Source: Actinospica robiniae DSM 44927 (GTDB lineage Bacteria; Actinomycetota; Actinomycetes; Streptomycetales; Catenulisporaceae). Taken from it: a stretch of DNA of 64,000 nt. Shown piece after piece: positions 27,455 to 35,269 of this stretch; position 1 is the stretch's first letter, and each line of letters starts with the position of its first letter. The stretch lies in the NCBI RefSeq assembly GCF_000504285.1, contig NZ_KI632511.1, positions 7,050,154-7,114,153 of the forward strand, read 5' to 3'. Made by a program: the position numbers and the translations under genes. Below the pieces are notes generated by a model that saw nothing but the letters and a program-made list of their open reading frames with translations, had not been told where the DNA came from and did not search any database.

Positions 27455-28213
27455 ATGCCAACGCCCCGTTCCCTGCGAACGGGGCTTGGTGTTGTCCGGA
27501 GGTTTTTCCGGCGCGGCAGCAAGGCGTTCGCGAAGGCATTCAGCCTTCGTACACTCCCCGGCCGGCGCCGCTCGTTCCAAGCGCTGTCGATCGCGACGAT
27601 CCTGCTGTTCGTCCCGATCGTCTACGTCCGAGCCGTGGCCGACACGTACGTCTACTCGGCGGCGGACGTGCCCGTGGAACCGGTCGGCATCGTCTTCGGC
27701 GCGGGCGTGCAAGGCGACCAGCCCACCGGCTACCTGACCGGTCGCCTGAACCTCGCACTGCAGCTGTGGCACGCGGGCAAATTCAAGGTCTTCCTCGTCA
27801 CTGGCGACAACTCGACGCCGACGTACAACGAGCCGAAGGCGATGCGCGACTACCTCGAAGCGCACGGCGTCCCGTCCGATGTCATCGTGCTCGACTACGC
27901 CGGCTTCGACACCTGGGAAAGCTGCGACCGAGCCAAGCGGATTTTCGGCGTCGACCACGCAATCCTGATCAGCCAAGGCTTCCACGTCCCCCGCGCCGCG
28001 TACCTCTGCCGCGCCGCCGGCATCGAAGCGTACGGCGTGGGCGACCCGAACGGGCTGAGTGAGGGTCCTGAGAGCCAGTGGATCCAGGACAACCTGCGTG
28101 AGGTGGCGGCGTCGTTCAACGCCGTCTACCAGGCCACGATCCAGCCGGATCCGAAGTTCCTCGGGCCGCAGGACGACGGGGTCGCGCAAGCGCTGCAGAA
28201 TTCTGCGAAGTAG
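27455..28213 (+). CDS. SanA/YdcF-like DUF218 membrane protein
   Basis: 252 residues. A basic ~40-residue cytoplasmic N-terminus and one membrane helix (SIATILLFVPIVYV) place the DUF218 domain outside. Conserved blocks: GIVFGAGVQGDQPTGYLTGRLNLALQLW, FLVTGDNSTPTYNEPKAMRDYL, DYAGFDTWESCDRAKRIFGVDHAILISQGFHVPRAAYLCRAAGIEAYGV. SanA-type proteins affect envelope barrier function; the biochemical activity is unknown. It starts leaderless at ATG 27455 and lies directly behind ndh. Confidence 0.87.
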   Translation: MPTPRSLRTGLGVVRRFFRRGSKAFAKAFSLRTLPGRRRSFQALSIATILLFVPIVYVRAVADTYVYSAADVPVEPVGIVFGAGVQGDQPTGYLTGRLNLALQLWHAGKFKVFLVTGDNSTPTYNEPKAMRDYLEAHGVPSDVIVLDYAGFDTWESCDRAKRIFGVDHAILISQGFHVPRAAYLCRAAGIEAYGVGDPNGLSEGPESQWIQDNLREVAASFNAVYQATIQPDPKFLGPQDDGVAQALQNSAK

Positions 28214-28435
28214 TCGGGGCATCGCACCCTCCACCGCATTTCCGCGAGCGGATCGATTCGTGCGCGCGCACCGCGCCGGACATGTCGTCGCGCCGTGGCC
28301 ACCGCCGCCGTGAGCCGTCGCCGACCTCTCCAAAAAAAGTCTCAGAGTCCGGGGAACCGGACCCACGGGTCACGCGTGATACTCCGGACAGCGACCGCTG
28401 GGGTGCTGGAGAAACAAGGGTCAGAGGGGGCGGAA

Positions 28436-29026
28436 GTGGCCGCAGGGCTCGACTTTGACGAGTTCTATCACGGGACGTTCCACCGTGTGGTCGGCCAGGT
28501 GTTCGCGATGACGGGAAGCCTCACCGAGGCAGAGGACTCGGTGCAGGAAGCCTACGCGCGAGCTTGGCAGAACTGGAGCAAGATAAGCCAATACGAGGAC
28601 ATGGAGACGTGGGTGCGCGGCGTCGCATTCCGCGTCTCGGTCTCCAACTGGCGCAAGACGGTCAACAGATTCAGCGCCCACAAGCGTGGGGCGAAACCCG
28701 ACGGTGACGCGGGATTGAGCCCGGACCGCCTCGCCATCATCATCGCACTGCGTCAGATCCCGGCCGACCAGCGGCAGGTCATCGTGCTCTTCCACTTCCT
28801 CGACCGCTCGGTCGAGGAGATCAGCCGGGAGATCGGGGTGCCCGCGGGCACGGTCAAGTCGCGCCTCGCCCGAGGGCGCAAAGCCCTGGCCCCGCACCTG
28901 TCCGAATTCGCGGAGACGGCCATCGCCGCCGCGACGTCGCGCACCGCTTCCACCTCGGCCCCAGCCGTCAGCCGCAAGACCGACCCCAAGCGCACGTCCC
29001 GTAAGGAGGGTGCTCCCCATGTCTGA
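28436..29026 (+). CDS. ECF RNA polymerase sigma factor (SigE-like group)
   Basis: 196 residues from GTG 28436. Region 2: FDEFYHGTFHRVVGQVFAMTGSLTEAEDSVQEAYARAWQNW; region 4: LRQIPADQRQVIVLFHFLDRSVEEISREIGVPAGTVKSRLARGRKAL with the helix-turn-helix. A basic, Thr/Ser/Ala-rich ~40-residue C-terminal extension follows. AGAGGGGG lies 5-6 nt upstream of the GTG; the frame is open another 47 codons upstream but those are Arg/Ser-rich. Its stop overlaps the start of the next gene by 8 bp, with the AAGGAGG of that gene inside this one, so the two are translationally coupled and the partner is a candidate regulator or target. Confidence 0.88.
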   Translation: MAAGLDFDEFYHGTFHRVVGQVFAMTGSLTEAEDSVQEAYARAWQNWSKISQYEDMETWVRGVAFRVSVSNWRKTVNRFSAHKRGAKPDGDAGLSPDRLAIIIALRQIPADQRQVIVLFHFLDRSVEEISREIGVPAGTVKSRLARGRKALAPHLSEFAETAIAAATSRTASTSAPAVSRKTDPKRTSRKEGAPHV

Positions 29027-30488
29027 GCGTTTCGATGACTTCGTGGACGGCCTGGTGGAGCGGGCCTCCGCGAGCTCCGCGCCGGGGCCGGATCTCGCCC
29101 GCAAGCGGGCCAAGCAGCGCCGCAACCGCCAGCGCCTGGCCGCTTCCACGCTCTCCCTCGCACTGCTCGGCGGCGCCGGCGGCATCGCCGCCGCGAACCT
29201 GGGCAGCGTCAGCGGAAACCCGGCCCCGACCGCGCACAACGGCACCTCGATCACCCCGGTCACCTCGGCGCCCGCGTCGCCCCGGCCGAGCGCCACGGCT
29301 ACCACGGCCACGCCGACCGCGGGCCCCAGCACCGGCTCAAGCAGCGCGACGAGCTCGAACTCTGTCTCGTCGCTGACCCCCGGGGTCTACGAGGCGGGCA
29401 ACTGGTTCGACCCCTCTGACGCGCCGTGGGCCTCCTCGTCGATCAGGTGGGAGCCCGTGACCGAGCTGAACGGCCCGTGGATCGGTGGGTACGTCGCGGA
29501 AGTGAAGTCCTCCGACGCCGGCTCCGACAACGAGAACTTCTTCGGAGACGGGTGCGAGGTCCGAAGCCTGTCCAGCGGATTGACCGCCACCGAGTACGAG
29601 TACTACACGGGCTACGACAACAACGCCTTTCTGAATGACGCCGACACTGCCATCGCGGCCGGCATGACCCACCTGGTGTACTTCTATCCGGACGCGACGT
29701 CCGCGGATTCCGCCTGGAACGAGATCCAGGCACAGTTCTCCGCCTGCGCCACAGCGGAGACCAAAGTGAACCCGACGACGGGTGGCGACCAGACCGGAGC
29801 CACCACCCAGACGACTCACGCCAACGCCGACCAGTGCTGGTCGAACGTCGTCACGCCCGCCAACAACCCCAAGGGTGGCGGATCGCTGGACCATGTCTGC
29901 TTCGTCCGGCAGGGCAACGTAATCGCGGCCGTGGACCTGGCGGTGAACTTCAGCAAGTCCGCATACGTCTCCACCGTCGCTTTCGGATCTCTCGACACGA
30001 CTCTGCTCCAGGACATCGATGCGGGCCTCGGCGGAAGCCTTCACACCGGTAGCGCCCCCGTGTGCGGCACGGGCAAGGTCAGCGTGGCCTACGGACCGAG
30101 CGGCAAGTACAGCTCGAACGGTGCTCCCTACCGCGTCCTCGTTCTGACCAACACGAGCGGTTCTGCCTGCACGGTGGAGGGATACGCGAGAGTCTCCCTG
30201 GTGAATGCCTCGGGCAAGGTCGTGGACACCGCAGAGGACGGGCTTGCGGATCCCAACGACTCGAAGGTCTACTCCGACAGCCAGCTCACCCTGGCTCCCG
30301 GCGCCACCGCCTCGGCCATCCTGTCCTGGGACAGCGACTCCAGCGGCGGAACGTGCGATCATGCCGGCGTGAGTTCGGTCGCCGTGGCGGCCCCCTACTC
30401 AGGCACCACGAGGACAGTAGGCACGCTGACCGACGACTGCGGCAGGCCAGTCATCACCCCGCTGCAGCGGGGGACGGTCACCCCGTAG
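29019..30488 (+). CDS. DUF4232-containing membrane-anchored exported protein coupled to the sigma factor
   Basis: 489 residues. A ~40-residue cytoplasmic basic N-terminus (SERFDDFVDGLVERASASSAP...KRAKQRRNRQR), one membrane helix (LAASTLSLALLGGAGGIAAANLG), a Thr/Ser/Pro linker, and an extracellular part of two domains: an unassigned ~200-residue domain with four cysteines, then a DUF4232 beta-sandwich (YRVLVLTNTSGSACTVEGYARVSLVN). The arrangement (short inside, helix, long outside, coupled to an ECF sigma) is that of an anti-sigma factor or a sigma-controlled surface protein, but no zinc-binding HxxxCxxC motif is present. ATG 29019 has AAGGAGGG 8 nt upstream. A strong terminator follows. Confidence 0.8.
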   Translation: MSERFDDFVDGLVERASASSAPGPDLARKRAKQRRNRQRLAASTLSLALLGGAGGIAAANLGSVSGNPAPTAHNGTSITPVTSAPASPRPSATATTATPTAGPSTGSSSATSSNSVSSLTPGVYEAGNWFDPSDAPWASSSIRWEPVTELNGPWIGGYVAEVKSSDAGSDNENFFGDGCEVRSLSSGLTATEYEYYTGYDNNAFLNDADTAIAAGMTHLVYFYPDATSADSAWNEIQAQFSACATAETKVNPTTGGDQTGATTQTTHANADQCWSNVVTPANNPKGGGSLDHVCFVRQGNVIAAVDLAVNFSKSAYVSTVAFGSLDTTLLQDIDAGLGGSLHTGSAPVCGTGKVSVAYGPSGKYSSNGAPYRVLVLTNTSGSACTVEGYARVSLVNASGKVVDTAEDGLADPNDSKVYSDSQLTLAPGATASAILSWDSDSSGGTCDHAGVSSVAVAAPYSGTTRTVGTLTDDCGRPVITPLQRGTVTP

Positions 30489-30503
30489 TTCGTCGTCTGG
30501 ATC

Positions 30504-30547
30504 AGCTGCTTGGGCACCCCGCGCACCAGCGGGGTGCCCAAGCAGCT
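30504..30547 (+). terminator. Strong terminator after the sigma/DUF4232 operon
   Basis: Perfect 19-bp stem (AGCTGCTTGGGCACCCCGC and its complement) with a 6-nt loop, 16 bp after the stop codon. Confidence 0.85.
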
Positions 30548-30612
30548 TCCGGCCGAGTTCACGGTTGTGCACCCGCGACGAGCTGCCGGCGGTGGATCAT
30601 TCCGCGGCTCGG

Positions 30613-31371
30613 ACGTGACCGGCTCGATTGACGCGCTCAAAATGGCCGTCCGACGTGGACGGGTCGCACGGAACGTTGCGACACTCATCAAGCGGCCGGT
30701 GTATCGGGACTGGAGATCGAGCCGCTCAGCCAGGAAGGCGCTCGGCGGATTCTCGATCTCCCGATGCGCGTCTATCAGGTCGGGCGGACGCGCTATCGGC
30801 ATGGGTGCGACGACCCGCGCGCGTGCGGTGTGAAGTGGCACAAGAAGGCCCGTGCCACGCCCTACAAGCGGCACAAGAAGCGCTGCCCGGTCCGTGTCGG
30901 GACGGCTGCCAGTTCCACGCGCAGCACTGCCCGAAGGGGCTTGGCGGGGCGTGGGCGTTCAAGTTCAAGGAGCCGAGGGGCGCGAAGGCGCGCACGCTGG
31001 CGCTGCCCGCACCGCTGGTCCGTGAGCTCAGAGCGCACTGGCGCAAGCAGAAGAAGCAGCGGGAGGCGGCCGGCGAGGCGTGGGAGGACTGGGATCTGTG
31101 CTTCCCCAACTCCCTGGGCAAGCCGATGGAGCCGCGCGACGACTGGGCGGACTGGAAGTGGCTTATCAAGGCTGCAGGCGTCCGAGACGCGCGGCTCCAC
31201 GACGCGCGCCACACTGCGGCGACACTGCTGCTCGAACAGGGCGTCGATATCAGCGTCGTCCAAGAGATCCTCGGCCATTCCACCTTGGCCGTGACGAAGC
31301 GCTATACGCACGTGACGACCCGGCTCACTCAGGACGCCGCCGCGCGCATGGAACGGGCTCTGTGGACGTAG
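30613..31371 (+). pseudogene. Remnant of a tyrosine integrase (actinomycete pSAM2/phage type)
   Basis: Pieces of one integrase are found in different frames. About 30613-30715: the core-binding end [23 protein letters not shown]. About 30710-30900, shifted: [17 protein letters not shown] then [18 protein letters not shown]...KRHKKRCP, the Cys/His insert seen in Streptomyces integrases. From about 30900, shifted again: [11 protein letters not shown]...[17 protein letters not shown] and the catalytic end [39 protein letters not shown] with Arg II, His and the nucleophilic Tyr. The segment that should carry catalytic Arg I is deleted between the second pieces. The gene is inactive. Its 3' end is 71 bp from the 3' end of the tRNA-Leu gene, the usual place of an integrase next to its attachment site. 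Confidence 0.88.
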
Positions 31372-31442
31372 TTGAGACCATGGGCCCGTTTTTGATCACT
31401 ACGAATAAGCAGATTGATTCACGGGCTGCAGCTCAGGGGCCG

Positions 31443-31525
31443 TGCCCGGAGCGGGATTCGAACCCGCACGGCCTTGCGGCCTGGGAGGTTTAAGCTCCTT
31501 GTGTCTGCCGTTCCACCATCCGGGC
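31443..31525 (-). tRNA. bldA: tRNA-Leu (anticodon UAA), bldA type
   Basis: 83 nt. The acceptor stem GCCCGGA pairs with TCCGGGC, discriminator A at 31443; T-arm GCGGGTTCGAATCCCGC; long variable arm GGCC-GCAA-GGCC typical of leucine tRNAs; anticodon loop CTTAAAC gives anticodon UAA (31492-31490), which reads the UUA codon. CCA is not encoded. In Streptomyces this tRNA is encoded by bldA, and because TTA codons are very rare it gates development and antibiotic synthesis. Whether it has that role here is inference, but TTA codons in this window occur in regulators and accessory genes only. Confidence 0.93.
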
Positions 31526-31566
31526 GCATGGGGTGCGTCGGGACAGCGTACCGGCTCGGCGGGGTG

Positions 31567-31797
31567 CTAGGCGAAGGCTCGGGCCGCCTTTTGCAGGTCG
31601 TGCTCGTGGACGATGGCGCTGGCGTAGCTGTGGGGGAGGTTGAACTCGTAGCGCAGCCAGTTGACGCGCTCCTCGAAGCGGGTCAGGCCGGGGCCGGCGT
31701 CGACTTCGCGGATCCAGTCGGCGAGGGCGCGGCCGGTGACCTGCGGGATGCGGGCGAGCAGGTTGCGATGGGTTTGGTCCGAGTGGTGCATCGACAT
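31567..31797 (-). CDS. DUF4287-type small protein
   Basis: 76 residues (MSMHHSDQTHRNLLARIP...). The sequence NLLARIPQVTGRALADWIREVDAGPGLTRFEERVNWLRYEFNLPHSYASAIVHEHDLQKA matches the helical DUF4287 domain found alone or fused in actinobacteria; function unknown. ATG 31797 has GGGAG 10 nt upstream. It is transcribed towards the tRNA gene, 41 bp away, in the same direction. Confidence 0.78.
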   Translation of the reverse strand: MSMHHSDQTHRNLLARIPQVTGRALADWIREVDAGPGLTRFEERVNWLRYEFNLPHSYASAIVHEHDLQKAARAFA

Positions 31798-32146
31798 GAA
31801 AGCGTCTCCCAAGGGTGAACCGGGCTACCGGGATGGGGAAATGACGGCTGTCGGGGGCGTGACCGGCCCGTGACTTTGACTGTGCCTGAGCTTCGCTTCG
31901 GTGGCAACCCCCGAGCCCGGGCGAATCGGGGCGGATTCCGAGGTTTCGCGGGGCGGACGGGTGCGGTGAACGGGAGATTCGCGGCTCCTCATCTGCCGGT
32001 TTCGGGGGCGATGCCGAGCTCGTCGTGGGGCGGGCCGGGGGCTTCGGCGACGGCGCGGCGGGTGACTGGGACGGCGGGGGTGGCGTGGTCGTGGCGAGAG
32101 GTGGGGTGGGCGGTGAAAGCGATACCCGGTCGATTAGGCTGGATGG
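31798..32146. other. Divergent intergenic region, DUF4287 gene / TTA-containing gene
   Basis: 349 bp without a credible gene. Apart from the TAGGCT box before 32147 and the ribosome-binding site of the DUF4287 gene, nothing is seen. Confidence 0.5.
32135..32140 (+). promoter_or_regulatory. -10 box (TAGGCT) of the gene at 32147, leaderless
   Basis: TAGGCT ends 6 nt before GTG 32147, the same spacing as in birA, cbs and the cystathionine gamma-synthase gene. Confidence 0.6.
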
Positions 32147-32623
32147 GTGCAAGACGTGGATACGCTGGAGTCGGTCTGCGAGCGACTCGACTCTTTACTT
32201 ACCCGGCTGGCCTCGGCTTATCGCTCACTTCCCGAGTCCAAGCTTGTCGGCCGGCTGCCGGACGGGCGCACGCGCGCGGCGGCGGGGCATGAGCTCGCTG
32301 TGCTCATCGCGACGGCGGCGCAGGGCGTCGAAGACCGCTCGCGGCCGTCGGCGCCTTCTTGGCGGCCGCTGCCTTACGAGGGGCCCTTCGTGGTCGGGGA
32401 CCAGATCGGGGTCACCGGGCACGATCTACTCGCGGCATGCGCGCGGCTGGCTCTGGGACCGGCGGCGGCTCCGGGAGCGGCATCGGCATCGGCGTCAGGA
32501 GAAGTGTCGGCGTCGACGGCGGTCTGGGCGCCGCCGGGGGTGCGCTGCGACCGAACGGGTGTGGGGACGCTGCTGACGCGCGTGCTGACGGCTGCGGAGG
32601 AACTGTCGGGCGGGTTGTACTGA
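32147..32623 (+). CDS. Conserved-looking helical protein of unknown function with a TTA codon
   Basis: 158 residues. N-terminal helices ([30 protein letters not shown]) and a middle segment [20 protein letters not shown] resemble four-helix proteins of the DinB/maleylpyruvate isomerase kind but lack their metal histidines, so no function is given. The C-terminal third has an Ala/Ser/Gly-rich insert. Codon 17 is TTA (32195-32197), just inside the start where the ribosome would pause if tRNA-Leu(UAA) is scarce. It lies beside the tRNA gene and is leaderless from GTG 32147. Confidence 0.7.
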   Translation: MQDVDTLESVCERLDSLLTRLASAYRSLPESKLVGRLPDGRTRAAAGHELAVLIATAAQGVEDRSRPSAPSWRPLPYEGPFVVGDQIGVTGHDLLAACARLALGPAAAPGAASASASGEVSASTAVWAPPGVRCDRTGVGTLLTRVLTAAEELSGGLY

Positions 32624-32746
32624 GGCAACGGCGCGCGGGATGGCGAGGGACGTTGAGAGACGCCGGAGGGCGTCGCGGAGGGGCGTTCAAAGCGCGAGCG
32701 GCGAGCGAGGCGATCGAACCGATCGCGGGAAAGACGCGGGAAAACG

Positions 32747-32787
32747 CAGCCACCGGATACGGAAGGACGATCCGGATCCGGTGGCTG
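32747..32787. terminator. Hairpin between convergent genes
   Basis: CAGCCACCGGAT and its complement form a 12-bp stem around a 17-nt loop, placed between the stops of the 32147 gene and the thiolase gene. Confidence 0.65.
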
Positions 32788-32818
32788 AAGTAAACGGCGA
32801 GATACGGCAGGCCGCGGC

Positions 32819-34039
32819 TCAGCTCAGCCGCTCCAGGATCAGCGCCATGCCCTGGCCGCCGCCGACGCACATGGTCTCCAGGCCGAACTGCTTGTCGTGC
32901 GTGCGCAGCGAGTTGATCAGCGTCGTCGTGATGCGGGCGCCGGTCATGCCGAAGGGGTGGCCGACGGCGATGGCACCGCCGTTGACGTTCAGGCGGTCGA
33001 GGTCGATGCCGAGGTCGCGGTAGGACGGGATGACCTGGGCGGCGAAGGCCTCGTTGATCTCGACGAGGTCGATGTCGCCGATCTCCATGCCGGCGCGCCG
33101 GAGGGCCTGCTTGCTTGCTTCGACCGGGCCGAGGCCCATGATCTCGGGGGACAGGGCGGTCACGCCGGTCGAGACGATCCGGGCGAGCGGGGTCAGGCCG
33201 AGGTCGCGGGCCTTCGTGTCCGACATGATCACCAGGGCGGCGGCGCCGTCGTTGAGGGGGCAGCAGTTGCCCGCGGTGACGGTGCCGTCGGGGCGGAAGA
33301 CGGGCTTGAGCGCCTCGACCGCTTCGAGCGTGACGCCGGCGCGCGGGCCGTCGTCGGCGCTCACGACCGTGCCGTCGGGCGCAGTGACCGGGGTGATCTC
33401 GCGGGCCCAGAAGCCCTCGGCGATCGCCTTCTCGGCCAGGTTCTGCGAGCGCACGCCGAATTCGTCCATGTCGCGGCGGGTGACGCCCTTGATCTGGGCC
33501 AGGTTCTCGGCGGTCTGGCCCATCGCGATGTAGATGTCCGGCAGCTCGCCGCTCTCGCGCGGGTCGGACCAGGTCCCGGCGCCGGCTTCGGCGCGCTGGG
33601 CGGTGCGCTCGACGGCGGTGCCGAACAGCGGGTTGAGCGTGTCGGGCCAGGAGTCCGAGCTGCCGCGGACGAAGCTGGAGACCGATTCCACGCCGGCGCT
33701 GATGAACACGTCGCCCTCGCCCGCCTTGATCGCGTGCAGGGCCATTCGGGTGGTCTGCAGGGACGAGGCGCAGTACCGGGTCAGCGTCGTGGCGGGCAGG
33801 AAGTCGTAGCCGAGCAGCGTGGCGACGACGCGGGCCATGTTGAATCCGGACTCGCCGCCGGGCAGTCCGCAGCCGAGCATCAGGTCGTCGATCTCGCGTG
33901 GGTCGAGTGCGGGGACCTGCTCGAGCGCGGCGCGCACGGCGGCGACGGCGAGGTCGTCCGGGCGCACGTCCTTGAGCGAACCTTTGCCGGCCCGGCCGAT
34001 GGGGGTGCGGGCGGCGGCGACGATGACGGCTTCAGGCAT
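32819..34039 (-). CDS. Acetyl-CoA acetyltransferase / thiolase
   Basis: 406 residues, full thiolase length. Catalytic residues: nucleophile Cys90 in [10 protein letters not shown], His in [10 protein letters not shown], and the second Cys at 391 in CVGGGQG; NEAFA is also present. It forms or cleaves acetoacetyl-CoA or 3-ketoacyl-CoA. ATG 34039 opens [35 protein letters not shown] palindrome lies 57-70 bp upstream, suggesting control by a TetR-type acyl-CoA regulator. The SGNH hydrolase gene ends there, so read-through is also possible. Confidence 0.94.
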   Translation of the reverse strand: MPEAVIVAAARTPIGRAGKGSLKDVRPDDLAVAAVRAALEQVPALDPREIDDLMLGCGLPGGESGFNMARVVATLLGYDFLPATTLTRYCASSLQTTRMALHAIKAGEGDVFISAGVESVSSFVRGSSDSWPDTLNPLFGTAVERTAQRAEAGAGTWSDPRESGELPDIYIAMGQTAENLAQIKGVTRRDMDEFGVRSQNLAEKAIAEGFWAREITPVTAPDGTVVSADDGPRAGVTLEAVEALKPVFRPDGTVTAGNCCPLNDGAAALVIMSDTKARDLGLTPLARIVSTGVTALSPEIMGLGPVEASKQALRRAGMEIGDIDLVEINEAFAAQVIPSYRDLGIDLDRLNVNGGAIAVGHPFGMTGARITTTLINSLRTHDKQFGLETMCVGGGQGMALILERLS

Positions 34040-34095
34040 CGGTCAGACTCCTGGCGTTCGGATGGCTGCTGGTGCCTGAGACGCTACCGGAAATG

Positions 34096-34109
34096 TTACC
34101 GGTCGGTAA
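34096..34109. promoter_or_regulatory. TetR-type operator candidate TTACCG-GT-CGGTAA
   Basis: Perfect 6-2-6 inverted repeat upstream of the thiolase gene, overlapping the stop codon of the SGNH gene. Similar ACCG/CGGT palindromes are bound by TetR regulators of fatty-acid degradation in actinobacteria. Confidence 0.55.
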
Positions 34110-35136
34110 GAGAGGGGCGGGGGAAGCCGGGATGGGCCGGGGCGGGGCGGACCAGGGGGATGGTGCCGCCTTCGGGGACGTCGGCGGCCTCGACGGGCGC
34201 GACGTCGGCCGGGTCCGCGGACGGGACGGCGGAGGGCACCGCGTCCAGCGCGGCCGGCGGCACGGCCGCGGGGGCGCTCGCCTCGGGCGGCACCTGCGGC
34301 GACTCGACCACGGCCAGTCCGATCGCGGTGCGCGGCGTCAGCCGCCAGGCCGCCGAGGCCAGGGTCGGCAGCAGGGCCGATACGGCGGTGGCGTAGCCCT
34401 CGGCGGAGGGGTGGAACCGGTCCGGGCCGAACAGCTCGGCGCGGCTGGCGAACTCGGGGCCGAGCAGCGCGCCGATCGGCACCGAGCAGCCGCCGGCCGC
34501 GGTCACGGCCTGGCTCTGCAGCAGCGCGAGCTTGCGGCTCCAGTGCCGGGCGAGCCAGCGCAGCGGGGGCTGCACCGGGCGGATCGTGCCGAGGTCGGGG
34601 CAGGTGCCCACCACCACCTCACAGCCCGCCGCGCGCAGGCGCTCGACCGCCTCGCCGAGCGCGGCCGCGGCCTCGGCGATCGGAGCGCGGTGGGTGATGT
34701 CGTTCGCGCCGATCATGATCGCGGCCAGCTGCGGGACGTGCTCCTCGTCCGCGAGTACGCCGTCGACCTGCTCGGCCAGGCTGTCCGAGCGGGCACCGAC
34801 TCGGGCGAGGTTGGCCAGCAGCACGGGTCGGCCGGTGTGCGCCACCAGGGCGCCGGCCAGCAGCGCTCCCGGGGTCTCCTGCGGCAGTTCGACGCCGTAG
34901 CCGGCCGCGGTCGAGTCTCCGAGCATGGCGAAGCGGAGCGGGCGCTCCGCGGCCCAGGCCAGGTGGGCTCCGAAAAGGCCGTCGGCCCGGGGTGGGATCT
35001 GCTCGGCCCGGCCGATCGCCTTGCGCGCGAGTTTCGCCTCGGCCACCACGAGGCCGATCGAGGCGCCGGTCAGTACCGTCAGCCCGCCGCCGCTCACCAG
35101 AGCCGCGGCGGCCGCCTTACGCGGTGATACGCCCAT
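34096..35136 (-). CDS. Membrane-anchored SGNH/GDSL hydrolase
   Basis: 346 residues. An N-terminal hydrophobic segment (AAAAALVSGGGLTVLTGASIGLVVA) serves as anchor or uncleaved signal. SGNH blocks: AMLGDSTAAGYG (nucleophile Ser about 74), NLARVGARSDSL (Gly), IGANDITH (Asn), DRFHPSAEGY (Asp/His). The C-terminal 80 residues are Ala/Pro-rich and probably disordered. GAGGAG lies 7 nt before ATG 35136. This gene next to cystathionine beta-synthase and thiolase is a familiar arrangement in actinomycetes. Substrate unknown. Confidence 0.88.
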   Translation of the reverse strand: MGVSPRKAAAAALVSGGGLTVLTGASIGLVVAEAKLARKAIGRAEQIPPRADGLFGAHLAWAAERPLRFAMLGDSTAAGYGVELPQETPGALLAGALVAHTGRPVLLANLARVGARSDSLAEQVDGVLADEEHVPQLAAIMIGANDITHRAPIAEAAAALGEAVERLRAAGCEVVVGTCPDLGTIRPVQPPLRWLARHWSRKLALLQSQAVTAAGGCSVPIGALLGPEFASRAELFGPDRFHPSAEGYATAVSALLPTLASAAWRLTPRTAIGLAVVESPQVPPEASAPAAVPPAALDAVPSAVPSADPADVAPVEAADVPEGGTIPLVRPAPAHPGFPRPSLTDR

Positions 35137-35257
35137 CAGCCTGCTCCTCTCCCCAGCTAACAGGAAGATACCCGCCCAATGATCGTCTGTGCATGCATTA
35201 ACGGGGTTTCCCCTGTGTCCGGGCCTTCGGGCACCCCCTACCGGGGCGGGGTGAGGT

Positions 35258-35263
35258 TAGGCT
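35258..35263 (+). promoter_or_regulatory. -10 box (TAGGCT) of cbs, leaderless
   Basis: TAGGCT ends 6 nt before ATG 35270; no Shine-Dalgarno sequence is present. Confidence 0.6.
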
Positions 35264-35269
35264 GCAGTC

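Noticed and set aside
31372-31442. An attachment-site duplication flanking the integrase remnant
   Set aside because: No second copy of the tRNA 3' end was found by reading the window, so the element's other border cannot be placed.
35137-35269. Sulfur or methionine riboswitch upstream of cystathionine beta-synthase
   Set aside because: The TAGGCT box lies 6 nt before the ATG, so there is no leader to fold; GC-rich pairing seen upstream would be untranscribed.
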